60,000 nucleotides of DNA from Azospirillum fermentarium (GTDB taxonomy: Bacteria > Pseudomonadota > Alphaproteobacteria > Azospirillales > Azospirillaceae): NCBI RefSeq assembly GCF_025961205.1, contig NZ_JAOQNH010000002.1:390001-450000 (forward strand). The letters run 5' to 3'. Shown in pieces: positions 9,959 through 18,000 of the stretch (positions within the stretch are counted from its first letter, which is position 1; the number at the start of each line of letters is the position of its first letter). The notes beneath the pieces were generated by a model. The model worked only from the letters and a program-made list of their open reading frames with translations, made no database searches and was not told the origin of the DNA. Made by a program: the position numbers and the translations under genes.

Positions 9959-9990
9959 CAAGGACGGGAGCCCGCGAACTCCCGTCCTTG
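9959..9990 (-). terminator. 12-bp hairpin downstream of glutamate dehydrogenase
   Basis: A perfect inverted repeat, CAAGGACGGGAG / CTCCCGTCCTTG, has an 8-nt loop and begins 26 nt past the gdh stop codon. Its position suggests a gdh terminator or an attenuator before the kinase operon. There is no U-tract after it, so factor-independent termination is uncertain; it may instead stabilise the 3' end. Confidence 0.5.
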
Positions 9991-10016
9991 CGCCACGGTG
10001 GCCGGCCGATCTGTGG

Positions 10017-11276
10017 TCAGCCGATGAAGAACGGCTGCGTCCCGTGTGCGGCGATGGCGCTCGACAGCCTTTCCAGCGCATGGGCATAGGCTGCCGTGCG
10101 CATGGAGATACCCTTGGCCGCATGCATATCCCACACGCAGCGGCCCTCGGTCTCCATGATCGAGCGAAGGCGCTCATGGATCTCGCTCAGGCCCCAGTAG
10201 TAGCCCTGGCGGTTCTGCACCCACTCGAAATAGGACACCGTCACGCCCCCGGCGTTGGCCAGGATGTCGGGCAGGACGATGGTGCCCGCCTCCTCCAGGA
10301 TGCGGTCGGCCTCCGGGGTGATCGGGCCGTTGGCGAGTTCGAGAACGATGCGGGCCTTGATATGGCCGGCGTTGCCCTTGTGGATCTGGTCCTCCAGAGC
10401 GGCGGGGACCAGAACCTCGCAGGCCGTGCCCAGCAGCTCGGTTTCGCTCACGACGCGGGTGCCGCCCGCGGTGTAGGCCGTCACGGAACCGCCCCGCTCC
10501 TTCGCCGACTGCACGGCATGGGGGTCCAGGCCCTCCTCGCAGACGATCGCCCCCCGCGAGTCGGACAGGCCGACGATGCGGTAGCCGTCCGCGTGCAGCA
10601 GGCGGGCGATGTGGAAGCCCGCGTTGCCGTAGCCCTGGACCACCACGCGCTTGTCCGAGCCGGCAAGGCCGAGGTCCGCTTCCAGATGCTTGAGCAGATA
10701 GTACCCGCCGCGGGCCGTCGCGTCATCGCGCCCCACCGAGCCCCCGAGTGGCAGGGGCTTGCCGGTGATGACCGCCGGGCTCGGCTGGCGGACGATGGAG
10801 CTGTACTCGTCGGCCATCCATCCCATGATCATGGAGTTGGTGTAGACGTCCGGGGCCGGGATGTCGCGGTCCGGTCCGATCATGCCGGCAAAGGCCTGCA
10901 CGTAGGCCCGCGACAGGCGCTCCAGTTCCGATTTGGACAGGCTGTGCGGGTCCACCTTCACGGCCCCCTTGCCGCCGCCGTAGGGCAGGTTCATCACCGC
11001 GCACTTGAAGGTCATCCAGAACGCCAGCGTGGTCACCTCCTCCACGTTGGAACTGGGGTGGAAGCGGATGCCGCCCTTGGTCGGCCCGCGGGTGTCGTCG
11101 TAGCGGCAGCGCCAGGCCGGAAAGGAACGGCGCGACCCGTCGTCCATACGCACGGACAGCCGGACGCTCAGCGTCTCCTTGGCGTACTTCAGCTTCTCGA
11201 GAACCTCGGAGTCCACCTCAACGTACTGTGCGGCTTCGTTCAGGCGGCTCAACGCCCCCGAAAACAGATCGTCCAT
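10017..11276 (-). CDS. gdhA: Glu/Leu/Phe/Val dehydrogenase, glutamate dehydrogenase type
   Basis: 419 residues, the usual length of hexameric bacterial glutamate dehydrogenases. It catalyses reversible NAD(P)-dependent conversion of 2-oxoglutarate and ammonia to glutamate in the cytoplasm. The glycine-rich catalytic motif with its lysine is visible as MNLPYGGGKGAVKVDP, the dimerisation/substrate motif as PAWRCRYDDTRGPTKGGIRF, and the dinucleotide fold as VVVQGYGNAGFHIARLL. The ATG at 11276 is preceded by GAGGGA at 7-nt spacing, so the in-frame ATG at 11291 is less likely. Cofactor preference cannot be read safely. The adjacent FixLJ-like pair makes regulation by nitrogen or energy status plausible, but this is inference. 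Confidence 0.92.
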   Translation of the reverse strand: MDDLFSGALSRLNEAAQYVEVDSEVLEKLKYAKETLSVRLSVRMDDGSRRSFPAWRCRYDDTRGPTKGGIRFHPSSNVEEVTTLAFWMTFKCAVMNLPYGGGKGAVKVDPHSLSKSELERLSRAYVQAFAGMIGPDRDIPAPDVYTNSMIMGWMADEYSSIVRQPSPAVITGKPLPLGGSVGRDDATARGGYYLLKHLEADLGLAGSDKRVVVQGYGNAGFHIARLLHADGYRIVGLSDSRGAIVCEEGLDPHAVQSAKERGGSVTAYTAGGTRVVSETELLGTACEVLVPAALEDQIHKGNAGHIKARIVLELANGPITPEADRILEEAGTIVLPDILANAGGVTVSYFEWVQNRQGYYWGLSEIHERLRSIMETEGRCVWDMHAAKGISMRTAAYAHALERLSSAIAAHGTQPFFIG

Positions 11277-11403
11277 CGTGTCGTCCCTCATGTGTCGGTC
11301 AGGAGCGCCGGAGCAGGGCCGCACGTCCTTCCCAGAAGGTTCCGCCTGCCGTTCCGGGCATATGTGGACCTTGTTCTACTCAGGAATAATGCGGATCGAA
11401 ATA

Positions 11404-11495
11404 TCCGTAATAATACCGAATTCAATCAAACCATTGAAATAAAACGATAATTTCTTGAAGAAACCGTCGCGGGATGCGTTCCGTAATCTTACGGA
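11404..11495. promoter_or_regulatory. Repeated TCCGTAAT elements in the divergent gdh-rnk interval
   Basis: A dyad TCCGTAA-TC-TTACGGA lies at 11480-11495. The octamer TCCGTAAT recurs at 11404-11411 in an AT-rich stretch. Both sit in the 295-bp interval between gdh (minus) and the first rnk gene (plus), so they could bind one regulator of both genes. The FixJ-like protein is a candidate by proximity only. Confidence 0.4.
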
Positions 11496-11571
11496 TGGCA
11501 ACCGGCGAAGCGCATGGAGGAGAATTTGTCCCGGCCTGCACCGCCGCCGCCGCGCATTCGAGGATACGCAG

Positions 11572-11964
11572 ATGAACGAGGAAGCTGACCGGCCGCTGAT
11601 CTGGATCGGGCGTGCGGATTACGGACGCCTGCTGCGGGCAATGGACCGGCTGGCTGTGCAGGCTCCGGATGTGTCGGCGTTCCTGTCTTGCGAGCTGGAG
11701 CGTGCGATCGTCCGTCCGCAAGAGGATCTGCCCCAAACGATCGTGCGCATGGGCAGCCGCGTGCTGTTTCGCCGTGACGACGGCCAGCCGTCCGAATGGG
11801 GCGAACTGGTGTACCCGGACCAGCCGCTCAAGGATGGCCAGATCACCGTCGCATCGCCTCTGGGGGTGGCCTTGCTGGGCCTGCGCGAGGGAGCACGCAT
11901 GCCCTGCGCCGATGCGGACGGCACCACGCGCTGGCTGTCGGTCGAGCGCGTCCTGCCGGCCTGA
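11572..11964 (+). CDS. Rnk-like nucleoside diphosphate kinase regulator (GreA/GreB C-terminal fold)
   Basis: 130 residues, the size of Rnk. The N-terminal two-helix segment (ADYGRLLRAMDRL through FLSCELERA) and the FKBP-like C-terminal GreA/GreB domain (IVRMGSRVLFRR, then VASPLGVALLGLREGA) fit the family. Members bind RNA polymerase near the secondary channel and alter nucleoside diphosphate kinase levels. The ATG at 11572 has GAGG about 9 nt upstream. The frame stays open from 11455, but that extension is arginine-rich and unlike Rnk. A second paralogue follows 39 bp downstream, so the two are probably co-transcribed. Confidence 0.82.
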   Translation: MNEEADRPLIWIGRADYGRLLRAMDRLAVQAPDVSAFLSCELERAIVRPQEDLPQTIVRMGSRVLFRRDDGQPSEWGELVYPDQPLKDGQITVASPLGVALLGLREGARMPCADADGTTRWLSVERVLPA

Positions 11965-12003
11965 GCGGCTTCCTCACTTCGCCTTATCTCCCGCAGGGAT
12001 CGT

Positions 12004-12429
12004 ATGATGACCACACCGCCGCGGCCCGGCCGGCTGCCGACCATCACCTTGACCAGCAGCATCCACGAGCGGCTGTCCGAGCTTGCCTTTGCCGCCGGGA
12101 ACCGGCTGCCGGAGGTGGCGGAGTATCTGGAACGCGAATTGGATCGTGCCCGCGTCGTGCCGGATGACACCCTGCCGCCGTCGAGCGTCACCATCGGTTC
12201 GCATGTCACGTTCGTGGACTGCGATACCGGGCAGCGGCGCAGCGTTACCCTGGTGTGGCCGATGGAGGAGGATGCATCGCACCATCGGCTGTCCGTGATG
12301 ACGCCGGTGGGCGCGGCCCTGATCGGACTTCGCGCCGGCCAGAGCATCGGTTGGCAAAACCGTATGGGGGTCTGGCGCCACCTGACGGTTGAAGCGGTTT
12401 CCCATGGGGACGCGGCGGAGATGCCGTAG
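12004..12429 (+). CDS. Second Rnk-like regulator (GreA/GreB C-terminal fold)
   Basis: 141 residues, clearly paralogous to the preceding gene. It has the same helical start (IHERLSELAFAAG through YLERELDRARVVP), the same strand pattern (VTIGSHVTFVDCD) and the family's conserved VMTPVGAALIGLRAGQSI. Tandem Rnk paralogues suggest a duplication, with one copy specialised for other conditions. Two adjacent ATG codons (12004 and 12007) are possible starts. A T-tract hairpin about 220 bp downstream probably ends the transcript. The exact cellular target is not readable from the sequence. Confidence 0.8.
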   Translation: MMTTPPRPGRLPTITLTSSIHERLSELAFAAGNRLPEVAEYLERELDRARVVPDDTLPPSSVTIGSHVTFVDCDTGQRRSVTLVWPMEEDASHHRLSVMTPVGAALIGLRAGQSIGWQNRMGVWRHLTVEAVSHGDAAEMP

Positions 12430-12977
12430 GAACACGACGGGCGTCCGCCGGCGCCCGTCTGTCCGTGACTGTGAGGTCCGTATCGGCGTCTCCGGCGGCA
12501 TGACACATGCCCGCCATGGCACGCATGCTACCCCGGCAAGTCTGCCATTGAAGCGGTTTCCAAATCCATTCTTAGTAACAAAACATACAGAACACTCAAA
12601 GAGCATATGAATTTTATCATATGAAGTGGAAAATCAAGAATATCGCACCATGATTCTCCCGAGTCTTTGGGGGAATATTTTTAAAGCTAATGAAAACAAA
12701 TCTCAAATAAAACATTTCATCGAATATAAAACTGCGTCATGTTCATGTAGTTGAATTTGCGGTTTACCTTTGCATGCAACGCAGAAAAAACACGACTTTT
12801 CGAAATTCATTCTCGACAATAAAATTCTTCCGGCCTCATGATCCCATTGCCGGTTGATAGGCCGGCTTATTCAGAAGCATAGAACCGAGCATTGCGCCCT
12901 TTCGGCGCATTCGCCGGCTTATGCCTCTGCGAAACGGCCTGCGGCATTTCCTTCCCTTTTTGAAAGAGGAACGTCTC
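12430..12977. other. Intergenic region between rnk genes and peptide operon
   Basis: No convincing gene. The first part is GC-rich. From about 12560 to 12835 it is AT-rich and holds the terminator hairpin described separately, two direct copies of CATATGAA (12604 and 12618) and a second copy of TTGAAGCGGTTTCC at about 12546 that also occurs near 12388 inside the rnk coding sequence. The promoter of the downstream peptide operon must lie in the last 300 bp, but I could not fix its boxes. Confidence 0.5.
12653..12682 (+). terminator. Probable Rho-independent terminator of the rnk pair
   Basis: ATTCTCCC pairs with GGGGGAAT (one G-U pair) around an 8-nt loop, followed at once by ATTTTT. Orientation and position fit the end of the rnk transcript. 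Confidence 0.5.
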
Positions 12978-13043
12978 ATGTCCGCCACGATCAAGAAAGT
13001 GATCCGCAAAGCCAACTTCAAAGGCATGCCCAACTACAGCTGA
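12978..13043 (+). CDS. 21-residue precursor-like peptide of a radical SAM-modified product
   Basis: This ORF is too short for routine gene calling but well supported: GAGGAA lies 6 nt before ATG 12978, and it sits first in a long operon whose third gene is a PqqD-radical SAM-SPASM protein. The first half is lysine/arginine-rich, like a short leader. The second half ends FKGMPNYS, with Phe14, Gly16, Pro18, Asn19 and Tyr20 as possible modification sites. The size is close to PqqA, but the Glu-x3-Tyr pair of PqqA is absent, so PQQ itself is unlikely. A strong hairpin follows directly, as is common between precursor genes and enzyme genes. The role as precursor is inference. Confidence 0.72.
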   Translation: MSATIKKVIRKANFKGMPNYS

Positions 13044-13050
13044 GAACGGA

Positions 13051-13101
13051 TGCCCACCGGCGCGGGCCAGGGCTGTTTTCCCTGACGGCGGCCGGTGGGC
13101 A
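13051..13101 (+). promoter_or_regulatory. Compound hairpin between precursor peptide and enzyme genes
   Basis: An 11-bp perfect stem (TGCCCACCGGC / GCCGGTGGGCA) encloses a smaller stem (CAGGG / CCCTG) with a CTGTTTT loop. It starts 7 nt after the peptide stop codon and has no U-tract. It could partly terminate or stabilise the short upstream message, giving excess precursor over enzymes. Confidence 0.55.
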
Positions 13102-13218
13102 CCTGTTCCGGCGTTCGCGTGCACCTCTGTTCGGCAAAAGAACGGTTTGCTGCTTTTTGAGGCGTGTGGCCGAAGCGTGTGGAGGTGCTTGTCTTATCCC
13201 ATGACAGCAGGTGCCATC

Positions 13219-13725
13219 ATGACCACCAAAGCAGGCAGAGAAGTTCCCCGGCTTCGTGGCTATCAGGACTTTACGAGCCCGGACAACAAAACCGGCCTGA
13301 CCATGCACATCGTCCAGAACGGCGAGGGTGTGGAATCCAGCTTCCGTATTCCGGGCCATATGTCCGGGTGGCGCAGCCCCAAGGTGACGGGGGCTCACCC
13401 CGGCGCCGTCGCCACCGCGCTCGCCACGGTCACCGGCCATGGCGCGCTGGCCCTGGCCAGGGCGCCGGCCATGCTCAAGCAGTCGTCCACCGAATATTAC
13501 GATCTGGTTCCGGTCGATACCGACGTGCGCGCCACCGCCAGGGTGGCCGGGAAGCGGGGTGACGGCGAAGTCGTCATGGTGGGTGAGATCACCGACGCCG
13601 CCGGCCGGGTGCTGGCAAGCTGCACGGCGACCTACACCCTGTACACGCAGCAGGATCTGTCCCGCTACGCCATGTGTGCCGATCCCGCCATCGGCGAGAT
13701 CTATCAGGCCCTGGGCAAGGCCTGA
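13219..13725 (+). CDS. Hotdog-fold (PaaI/thioesterase-like) protein
   Basis: 168 residues from ATG 13219, chosen because AGGTG lies 5 nt upstream; ATG 13201 in frame would add six residues. The pattern fits a hotdog domain: a turn and long helix (MSGWRSPKVTGAHPGAVATALATV, broken here by position about 55-78), then three strands (DVRATARVAG, EVVMVGEITD, RVLASCTATYTLY). The helix start resembles the HGG-containing active-site region of PaaI-type thioesterases but with His-Pro-Gly. It may hydrolyse or bind a thioester intermediate. No CoA-ligase or carrier protein is nearby, so its substrate in this pathway is unclear. Confidence 0.6.
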   Translation: MTTKAGREVPRLRGYQDFTSPDNKTGLTMHIVQNGEGVESSFRIPGHMSGWRSPKVTGAHPGAVATALATVTGHGALALARAPAMLKQSSTEYYDLVPVDTDVRATARVAGKRGDGEVVMVGEITDAAGRVLASCTATYTLYTQQDLSRYAMCADPAIGEIYQALGKA

Positions 13726-13861
13726 GCCCTCCCGGTCCTCCCGCACGCCTTCCGCTTCGGCGGCGGGGCCGGTTGCGCTGCCTTCGCACCCGCAACCGGC
13801 CCCGGCCTTTCCCGTGCCCAGCCGTCCGCCCCTCCCCGCGGCCTTACCCAGGGATGACGCC

Positions 13862-15310
13862 ATGCCTTTGACTGCATACCCGCTTCTCGACGAACGCTTT
13901 GCCCTGCGGCAGATCGGCCCCGGCGTCCGTTACCTGATGAATTACATGACGGGTGAGTACTACGAGCTTGAAGAGCCGCAGCTGGCCGCCCTGCGTCTGT
14001 GCGACGGGACGCGGACGGTGGCCCGGATCGCCGCGGAGGTGGGGGTATCCCCCGGCGATGCCGATGCCTTCATCACGGCACAGGCCGAGGACGGCGTGGT
14101 GGCGTTGCACGATGGCGCCCAGCCCGCCGAAGCGCCCTATTACCGTTACTGCGATCCGCCGCACCTGTCCGACGTGCTGATCGAGGTGACGGGCCGCTGC
14201 AACCTGACGTGCGCCCATTGCTTCAATTCCGACTTCAACACCGACGCGGCCCTGTCGCGTCAGATGACCACCGACCAGATCCTGGCGCTGATCGCCGACC
14301 TCGACGCCCACAATGTCCGCCGCATCCAGATTTCCGGCGGCGAGCCGACCATGCGCAAGGATCTGTGGACGATCATCGACGCCATCGACCGGCACCGCAT
14401 GTACCTCGACGTCATCAGCACCAACGCCACGCTGCTCAACGAGCGGCTGGCCGAACGGCTGTCGCGGCGGTTCAAGGAGAACGGCGCCCTTTACATCAGC
14501 ATGGACGGCCTGACCGCCGACACCTACGAGGCGGTGCGGGGGGAAGGGGTGTTCCCCGGTTTCCAGCGGGCGATGGAACGGCTGGACGCCCACGGCTGCC
14601 GGGTGTTCATCAACACCATGGCGGTGCGCACCAACCTGCACCAGATGGACCAGCTCTACGACTGGATGGCCAGCCACCCGTCGATCAAGGGCTGGCGCAT
14701 CGGCCTGCCCAAGGTGCTGGGCCGCTACCGCGAGTTCCACGACACGCTGGAGGTGGAATTCGAGGAGGTCATCCTGGTCTTCAAGCGCCTGCTGATGCGC
14801 TGGCTGACGGACCGTCCCGGCTTTCGCATGGAACTGTCGGATTTCTTCCGCACCGATTCCTTCGACAGCGGCCTGGAGGATCACCGGCCCGACGACCACC
14901 CGTGCAAATACGCCCTGACCAACATGACCATCAAGCCCGACGGCACGGCGGTGTTCTGTGCGTCGCTGGAGGTCCACCCGCCGGCGGTGCTGGGCAATGT
15001 CGCCGTGTCCGGCGTGGGGCCGGTGTGGCACGGCCGGCCGCACATGGCGATGCGCGAGATGGCGATCCGCGACCTGCCGGACTGCGGCCCCTGCCGCTAT
15101 TCCCGGCTGTGCGGCGGCGGGTGCCGGTCCAACGCGCTCCTGTCCTACGGCGACATCCGGGCGCGCGACCCGCGGGCGTGCGAGGCCATGCGGATGCTGG
15201 AGGCGGAGATCATCCCCGACCTGCACCCCGATCTGCAGGACCGGATCACCGCCCTGATCGACCACGGCCGGCCGTTCGCCCCCGCCACCGGCTTCCGCCG
15301 CTTCATCTGA
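13862..15310 (+). CDS. PqqD-like/radical SAM/SPASM peptide-modifying enzyme
   Basis: 482 residues. Residues about 5-90 form a PqqD-like RiPP recognition element (YLMNYMTGEYYELEE, then a winged-helix region). The radical SAM cluster motif is C113-x3-C117-x2-C120 in GRCNLTCAHC, followed by ISGGEP. The C-terminal SPASM region carries many cysteines (HPCKYALTN, VFCAS, CGPCRYSRLCGGGC, then a later Cys), enough for two auxiliary [4Fe-4S] clusters. Such fused enzymes bind the precursor through the PqqD domain and form C-C, C-S or C-N links on it. It should act first on the 21-residue peptide upstream. The ATG lies 136 bp after the hotdog gene. Confidence 0.9.
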   Translation: MPLTAYPLLDERFALRQIGPGVRYLMNYMTGEYYELEEPQLAALRLCDGTRTVARIAAEVGVSPGDADAFITAQAEDGVVALHDGAQPAEAPYYRYCDPPHLSDVLIEVTGRCNLTCAHCFNSDFNTDAALSRQMTTDQILALIADLDAHNVRRIQISGGEPTMRKDLWTIIDAIDRHRMYLDVISTNATLLNERLAERLSRRFKENGALYISMDGLTADTYEAVRGEGVFPGFQRAMERLDAHGCRVFINTMAVRTNLHQMDQLYDWMASHPSIKGWRIGLPKVLGRYREFHDTLEVEFEEVILVFKRLLMRWLTDRPGFRMELSDFFRTDSFDSGLEDHRPDDHPCKYALTNMTIKPDGTAVFCASLEVHPPAVLGNVAVSGVGPVWHGRPHMAMREMAIRDLPDCGPCRYSRLCGGGCRSNALLSYGDIRARDPRACEAMRMLEAEIIPDLHPDLQDRITALIDHGRPFAPATGFRRFI

Positions 15311-15325
15311 CCGGAGGCCCGGCCC

Positions 15326-17071
15326 ATGGACGTTCTCTTCTTCAACCCGCCGCGCACCCGCCAGGCCGACGACCATGTGCTGAACATGGCGCTGTTGTGG
15401 TTGGCTTCCAGCCTGCGCGCCGGCGGGCACGAGGCCGGGGTGCGGATGCCGTCCGGCGCCAGCCTGGACGAGGATGTCGCGACGGCCATCGAACGGGAAC
15501 GGCCGCGGTACGTGGCGATCGCCTGCAAATGGTGGAACACGCTCTACGGCGCGCTGCAGGTGGCGGGGGTGGTGCGCCGCCGCTTTCCCCGCCTGCCCAT
15601 CATCATGGGCGGGCACACCGCCTCCACCTTTCCCGCCGAACTGATCGCCACCGGGCTGGTGGACATCGTGCTGGTGGGGGACGTCGATGCATCGCTGCCG
15701 CTGCTGGTGAGCCAGGGTACGGTGTCCAACGGCTTCACCGCCGCCGGCTACCACCCGCCGGTGGCGGGGGCCGTGGCGCCCATGGCGCTGGACGAGGTGC
15801 GGCTCGATCCCGTGGCGACGCTGATCGACCGTCCCGATCAGGTGCCGGGGTATGTGTGGCTGGGGCGGGGGTGCTCCTACCCCTGTTTCTACTGCATCGA
15901 AAACCGCGAGAGCGGCCGGCGCATCCTGGGCCGCGGCGCCCCGCGGATGCGGCGGGTCGCGGCGGTGGCCGCCGATGCCGCGGCCCTGGCCGGGCGGTCG
16001 CAGTTGATCTTCGATTACGAGCACCCGTCCCTGCGCCGGACGGAGGCGTTCCTGCGCGATCTCGGCGCCGCGCTGCCGGCGGGGTTCGAAAGCTGCTATT
16101 ACTTCCACTGGGGGCTGCCGACGCCGGCCATCATCGACACCCTGTCGGAGCGTTTCGCGCAGGTCGGCATCTGTTTCGACGTCCAGGTCTTCGCCGAGGA
16201 CCACCGCCGCCGTCTGGCCGGGCAGCGGTTGATCAAGCCCCATGTGACCGACGCCGCCATCCGTTCCGTCCTGCGCCATGCCGAGGCCCGCGGCAACGTC
16301 CACGTGGATGCCACCGGCATCGTCGGGATGCCGTGGGAGACCGCGGACCACCGCGCGCGGGGGCTGGCCTTCATCGAGGATCTCAGCCGGGAGTTCGGCT
16401 GCGTGCGCGACTGGCGCTTCAGCCCCCTGCACGTCATTCCCGGCACGCCGCTGGCGCAGGAACCGGCCTTCCACGGGCTGGCGGTCGAGCGGCGGACGTT
16501 CGCCGATTTCCTGGCGTTCACGCAGGAAGGCTACGACCGCGAAGCCCGTTACTATGACCCCGCCGGCCGGACGCACCACCCCTATGGCGTCTACCCCCAG
16601 GGGGAGCGGCACGCCATCGTCGATTTCATGGCCGAGGCCGACGGGCGGCTGGGCGCCCTGCGGGCGGACAAGCGCCGCACCACGGTCGTGCGCGACGGCC
16701 CCGACGCCGCCATCACGGTGACCGATCCCTTCGCGCCGCTGCCGTCGCTGGCCGCCGCCCTGTCCAGCCCGGCGGTGCGGGAGGCGCCGGTGGACACGCT
16801 GACCCTGACGCTCGGCCCCCGCACGTGGTTCCACGGGTCGTGGATCGACTACACCAGCGAAAGCGGCGAGAACAGCGCCACCCGATGCGGCCTGGACCGC
16901 GACGCCCGCCGGCTGGAGGCGTTCATGACCGAGCGGCTCGCCGCCTGCCGCCGGGTGCGGCTGACGCCGGCGCCGGGGCGCTGGGGCATCATCGCCGACA
17001 CCGTCGCCGGCCTGCCCGCCGCCAGACCGGCGGCGAAGCGGGCGGCGGCGGAAGAGGTGGTGCGGGCATGA
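15326..17071 (+). CDS. Cobalamin-binding-type (class B-like) radical SAM protein
   Basis: 581 residues. The N-terminal part (MDVLFFNPPR, ALLWLASSLRAGGHEAG, IIMGGHTASTFPAELI) has the Rossmann-like layout of B12-binding radical SAM proteins. The cluster motif is C183-x3-C187-x2-C190 in RGCSYPCFYCIENRESGRR. A long C-terminal extension (about 400-581) is not familiar. Members often methylate unactivated carbons or rearrange substrates using methylcobalamin. The usual DxHxxG base-off cobalamin motif is not obvious, so cobalamin use is uncertain. GGAGG precedes the ATG, and the stop overlaps the next start (ATGA). Confidence 0.83.
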   Translation: MDVLFFNPPRTRQADDHVLNMALLWLASSLRAGGHEAGVRMPSGASLDEDVATAIERERPRYVAIACKWWNTLYGALQVAGVVRRRFPRLPIIMGGHTASTFPAELIATGLVDIVLVGDVDASLPLLVSQGTVSNGFTAAGYHPPVAGAVAPMALDEVRLDPVATLIDRPDQVPGYVWLGRGCSYPCFYCIENRESGRRILGRGAPRMRRVAAVAADAAALAGRSQLIFDYEHPSLRRTEAFLRDLGAALPAGFESCYYFHWGLPTPAIIDTLSERFAQVGICFDVQVFAEDHRRRLAGQRLIKPHVTDAAIRSVLRHAEARGNVHVDATGIVGMPWETADHRARGLAFIEDLSREFGCVRDWRFSPLHVIPGTPLAQEPAFHGLAVERRTFADFLAFTQEGYDREARYYDPAGRTHHPYGVYPQGERHAIVDFMAEADGRLGALRADKRRTTVVRDGPDAAITVTDPFAPLPSLAAALSSPAVREAPVDTLTLTLGPRTWFHGSWIDYTSESGENSATRCGLDRDARRLEAFMTERLAACRRVRLTPAPGRWGIIADTVAGLPAARPAAKRAAAEEVVRA

Positions 17072-18000
17072 CCGGCAACGCGGCGCTGCCGCCCTTTCCC
17101 CCCGTGATCGAGGTGGAGCTGACCCGCCGCTGCAACCTGTCCTGCCGCATGTGTCAGCGGCAGGCGGTGCGGGCGCAGAGCGATGGGCTGGACCTGCAGG
17201 CGGACGTGCTGGCCGCGGTTCTCGACGGGTGCCGCGGCGGCGGCCCCCTTCAGATCAATCTCGGCGGGCTGGGCGAAAGCCTGTTGCACCCCGGCCTGCC
17301 CGATCTGTTCGCGCAGATCAAGGCGCACGACCTCCGCATCCGGACCGGCTTCAACACCAACGGGCTGGCGCTGGCCGACGGCGTTCCGGGCTGGCTGCTG
17401 GACGGGCGGGTCGATTACCTGTCGATCAGCCTCAACGCCCCGGATGCGGAAGGGTACCGCTGGCTGGTGGGCCGCGACGTCCATGACCGGGTGGTCCGCG
17501 GCGCCCGTGCGTTCCTGGTGCGCAAGGGGCGGGGCAACCCGCCGCTGACCACGGTGCACGTCTTCCGTCTTCCCGCCTTCGCCGCCGCCACCCCGGCGTT
17601 CCGGCGGGAGTGGGGGGCACTGGCGGATTTCGTGCAGGAACGGGACATCGGCAATTGGGGCGGCACCATCGACCGCGCCGCCTTCACCCCCGATGCCCTG
17701 GAACTCGGCGTCTGCGACCGGCCATGGCTGTCGGTGGCGGTCGGGCTGGACGGCGGCTATCACCGCTGCTGCGCCACCTTCGCCCTGGAACCGCCTGCGT
17801 CCTGGGTCCAGGACATGCCGGTCGGGGACTATTGGCTGGGGGCGGAGATGGAACGGCGGCGGGCGGCGATGCTGGCCGGCGCGTTCGGCACCGGCGATCC
17901 CTGCGCGGCCTGCTCCGGCCGGGCCATCCGCGCGAACACGGCCATCGAGCACGCCGCCTATGGCCGGATGGAACAGGAGGGGGAACGGTCATGGACGTAA
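17068..18000 (+). CDS. Third radical SAM protein with C-terminal SPASM/twitch-like cysteines
   Basis: 310 residues starting in an ATGA overlap with the preceding gene. C22-x3-C26-x2-C29 lies in TRRCNLSCRMCQ near the N-terminus, then INLGGLGESLLHP corresponds to the SAM-binding GGE region. The C-terminus has HRCCATF and DPCAACSGR, suggesting one auxiliary iron-sulfur cluster. No peptide-recognition domain is present, so it may act after the first enzyme or rely on that enzyme's PqqD domain. Three different radical SAM subclasses in sequence imply at least three radical steps. Confidence 0.85.
   Translation: MTGNAALPPFPPVIEVELTRRCNLSCRMCQRQAVRAQSDGLDLQADVLAAVLDGCRGGGPLQINLGGLGESLLHPGLPDLFAQIKAHDLRIRTGFNTNGLALADGVPGWLLDGRVDYLSISLNAPDAEGYRWLVGRDVHDRVVRGARAFLVRKGRGNPPLTTVHVFRLPAFAAATPAFRREWGALADFVQERDIGNWGGTIDRAAFTPDALELGVCDRPWLSVAVGLDGGYHRCCATFALEPPASWVQDMPVGDYWLGAEMERRRAAMLAGAFGTGDPCAACSGRAIRANTAIEHAAYGRMEQEGERSWT

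Noticed and set aside
12604..12625. Two CATATGAA copies as a regulator site
   Set aside because: They are short, AT-rich and self-complementary in part (CATATG), so chance is likely in this AT-rich gap.
12978..13043. Assignment of the 21-residue peptide as PqqA
   Set aside because: The size fits, but the Glu-x3-Tyr pair needed for PQQ is absent and no PqqB, PqqC or separate PqqD gene is present.
13844..16834. A 996-codon open frame on the minus strand
   Set aside because: It lies antisense to the two radical SAM genes, whose motifs are unmistakable. Its translation is low-complexity (Arg/Gly/His/Gln-rich), as expected for the complement of very GC-rich codons.
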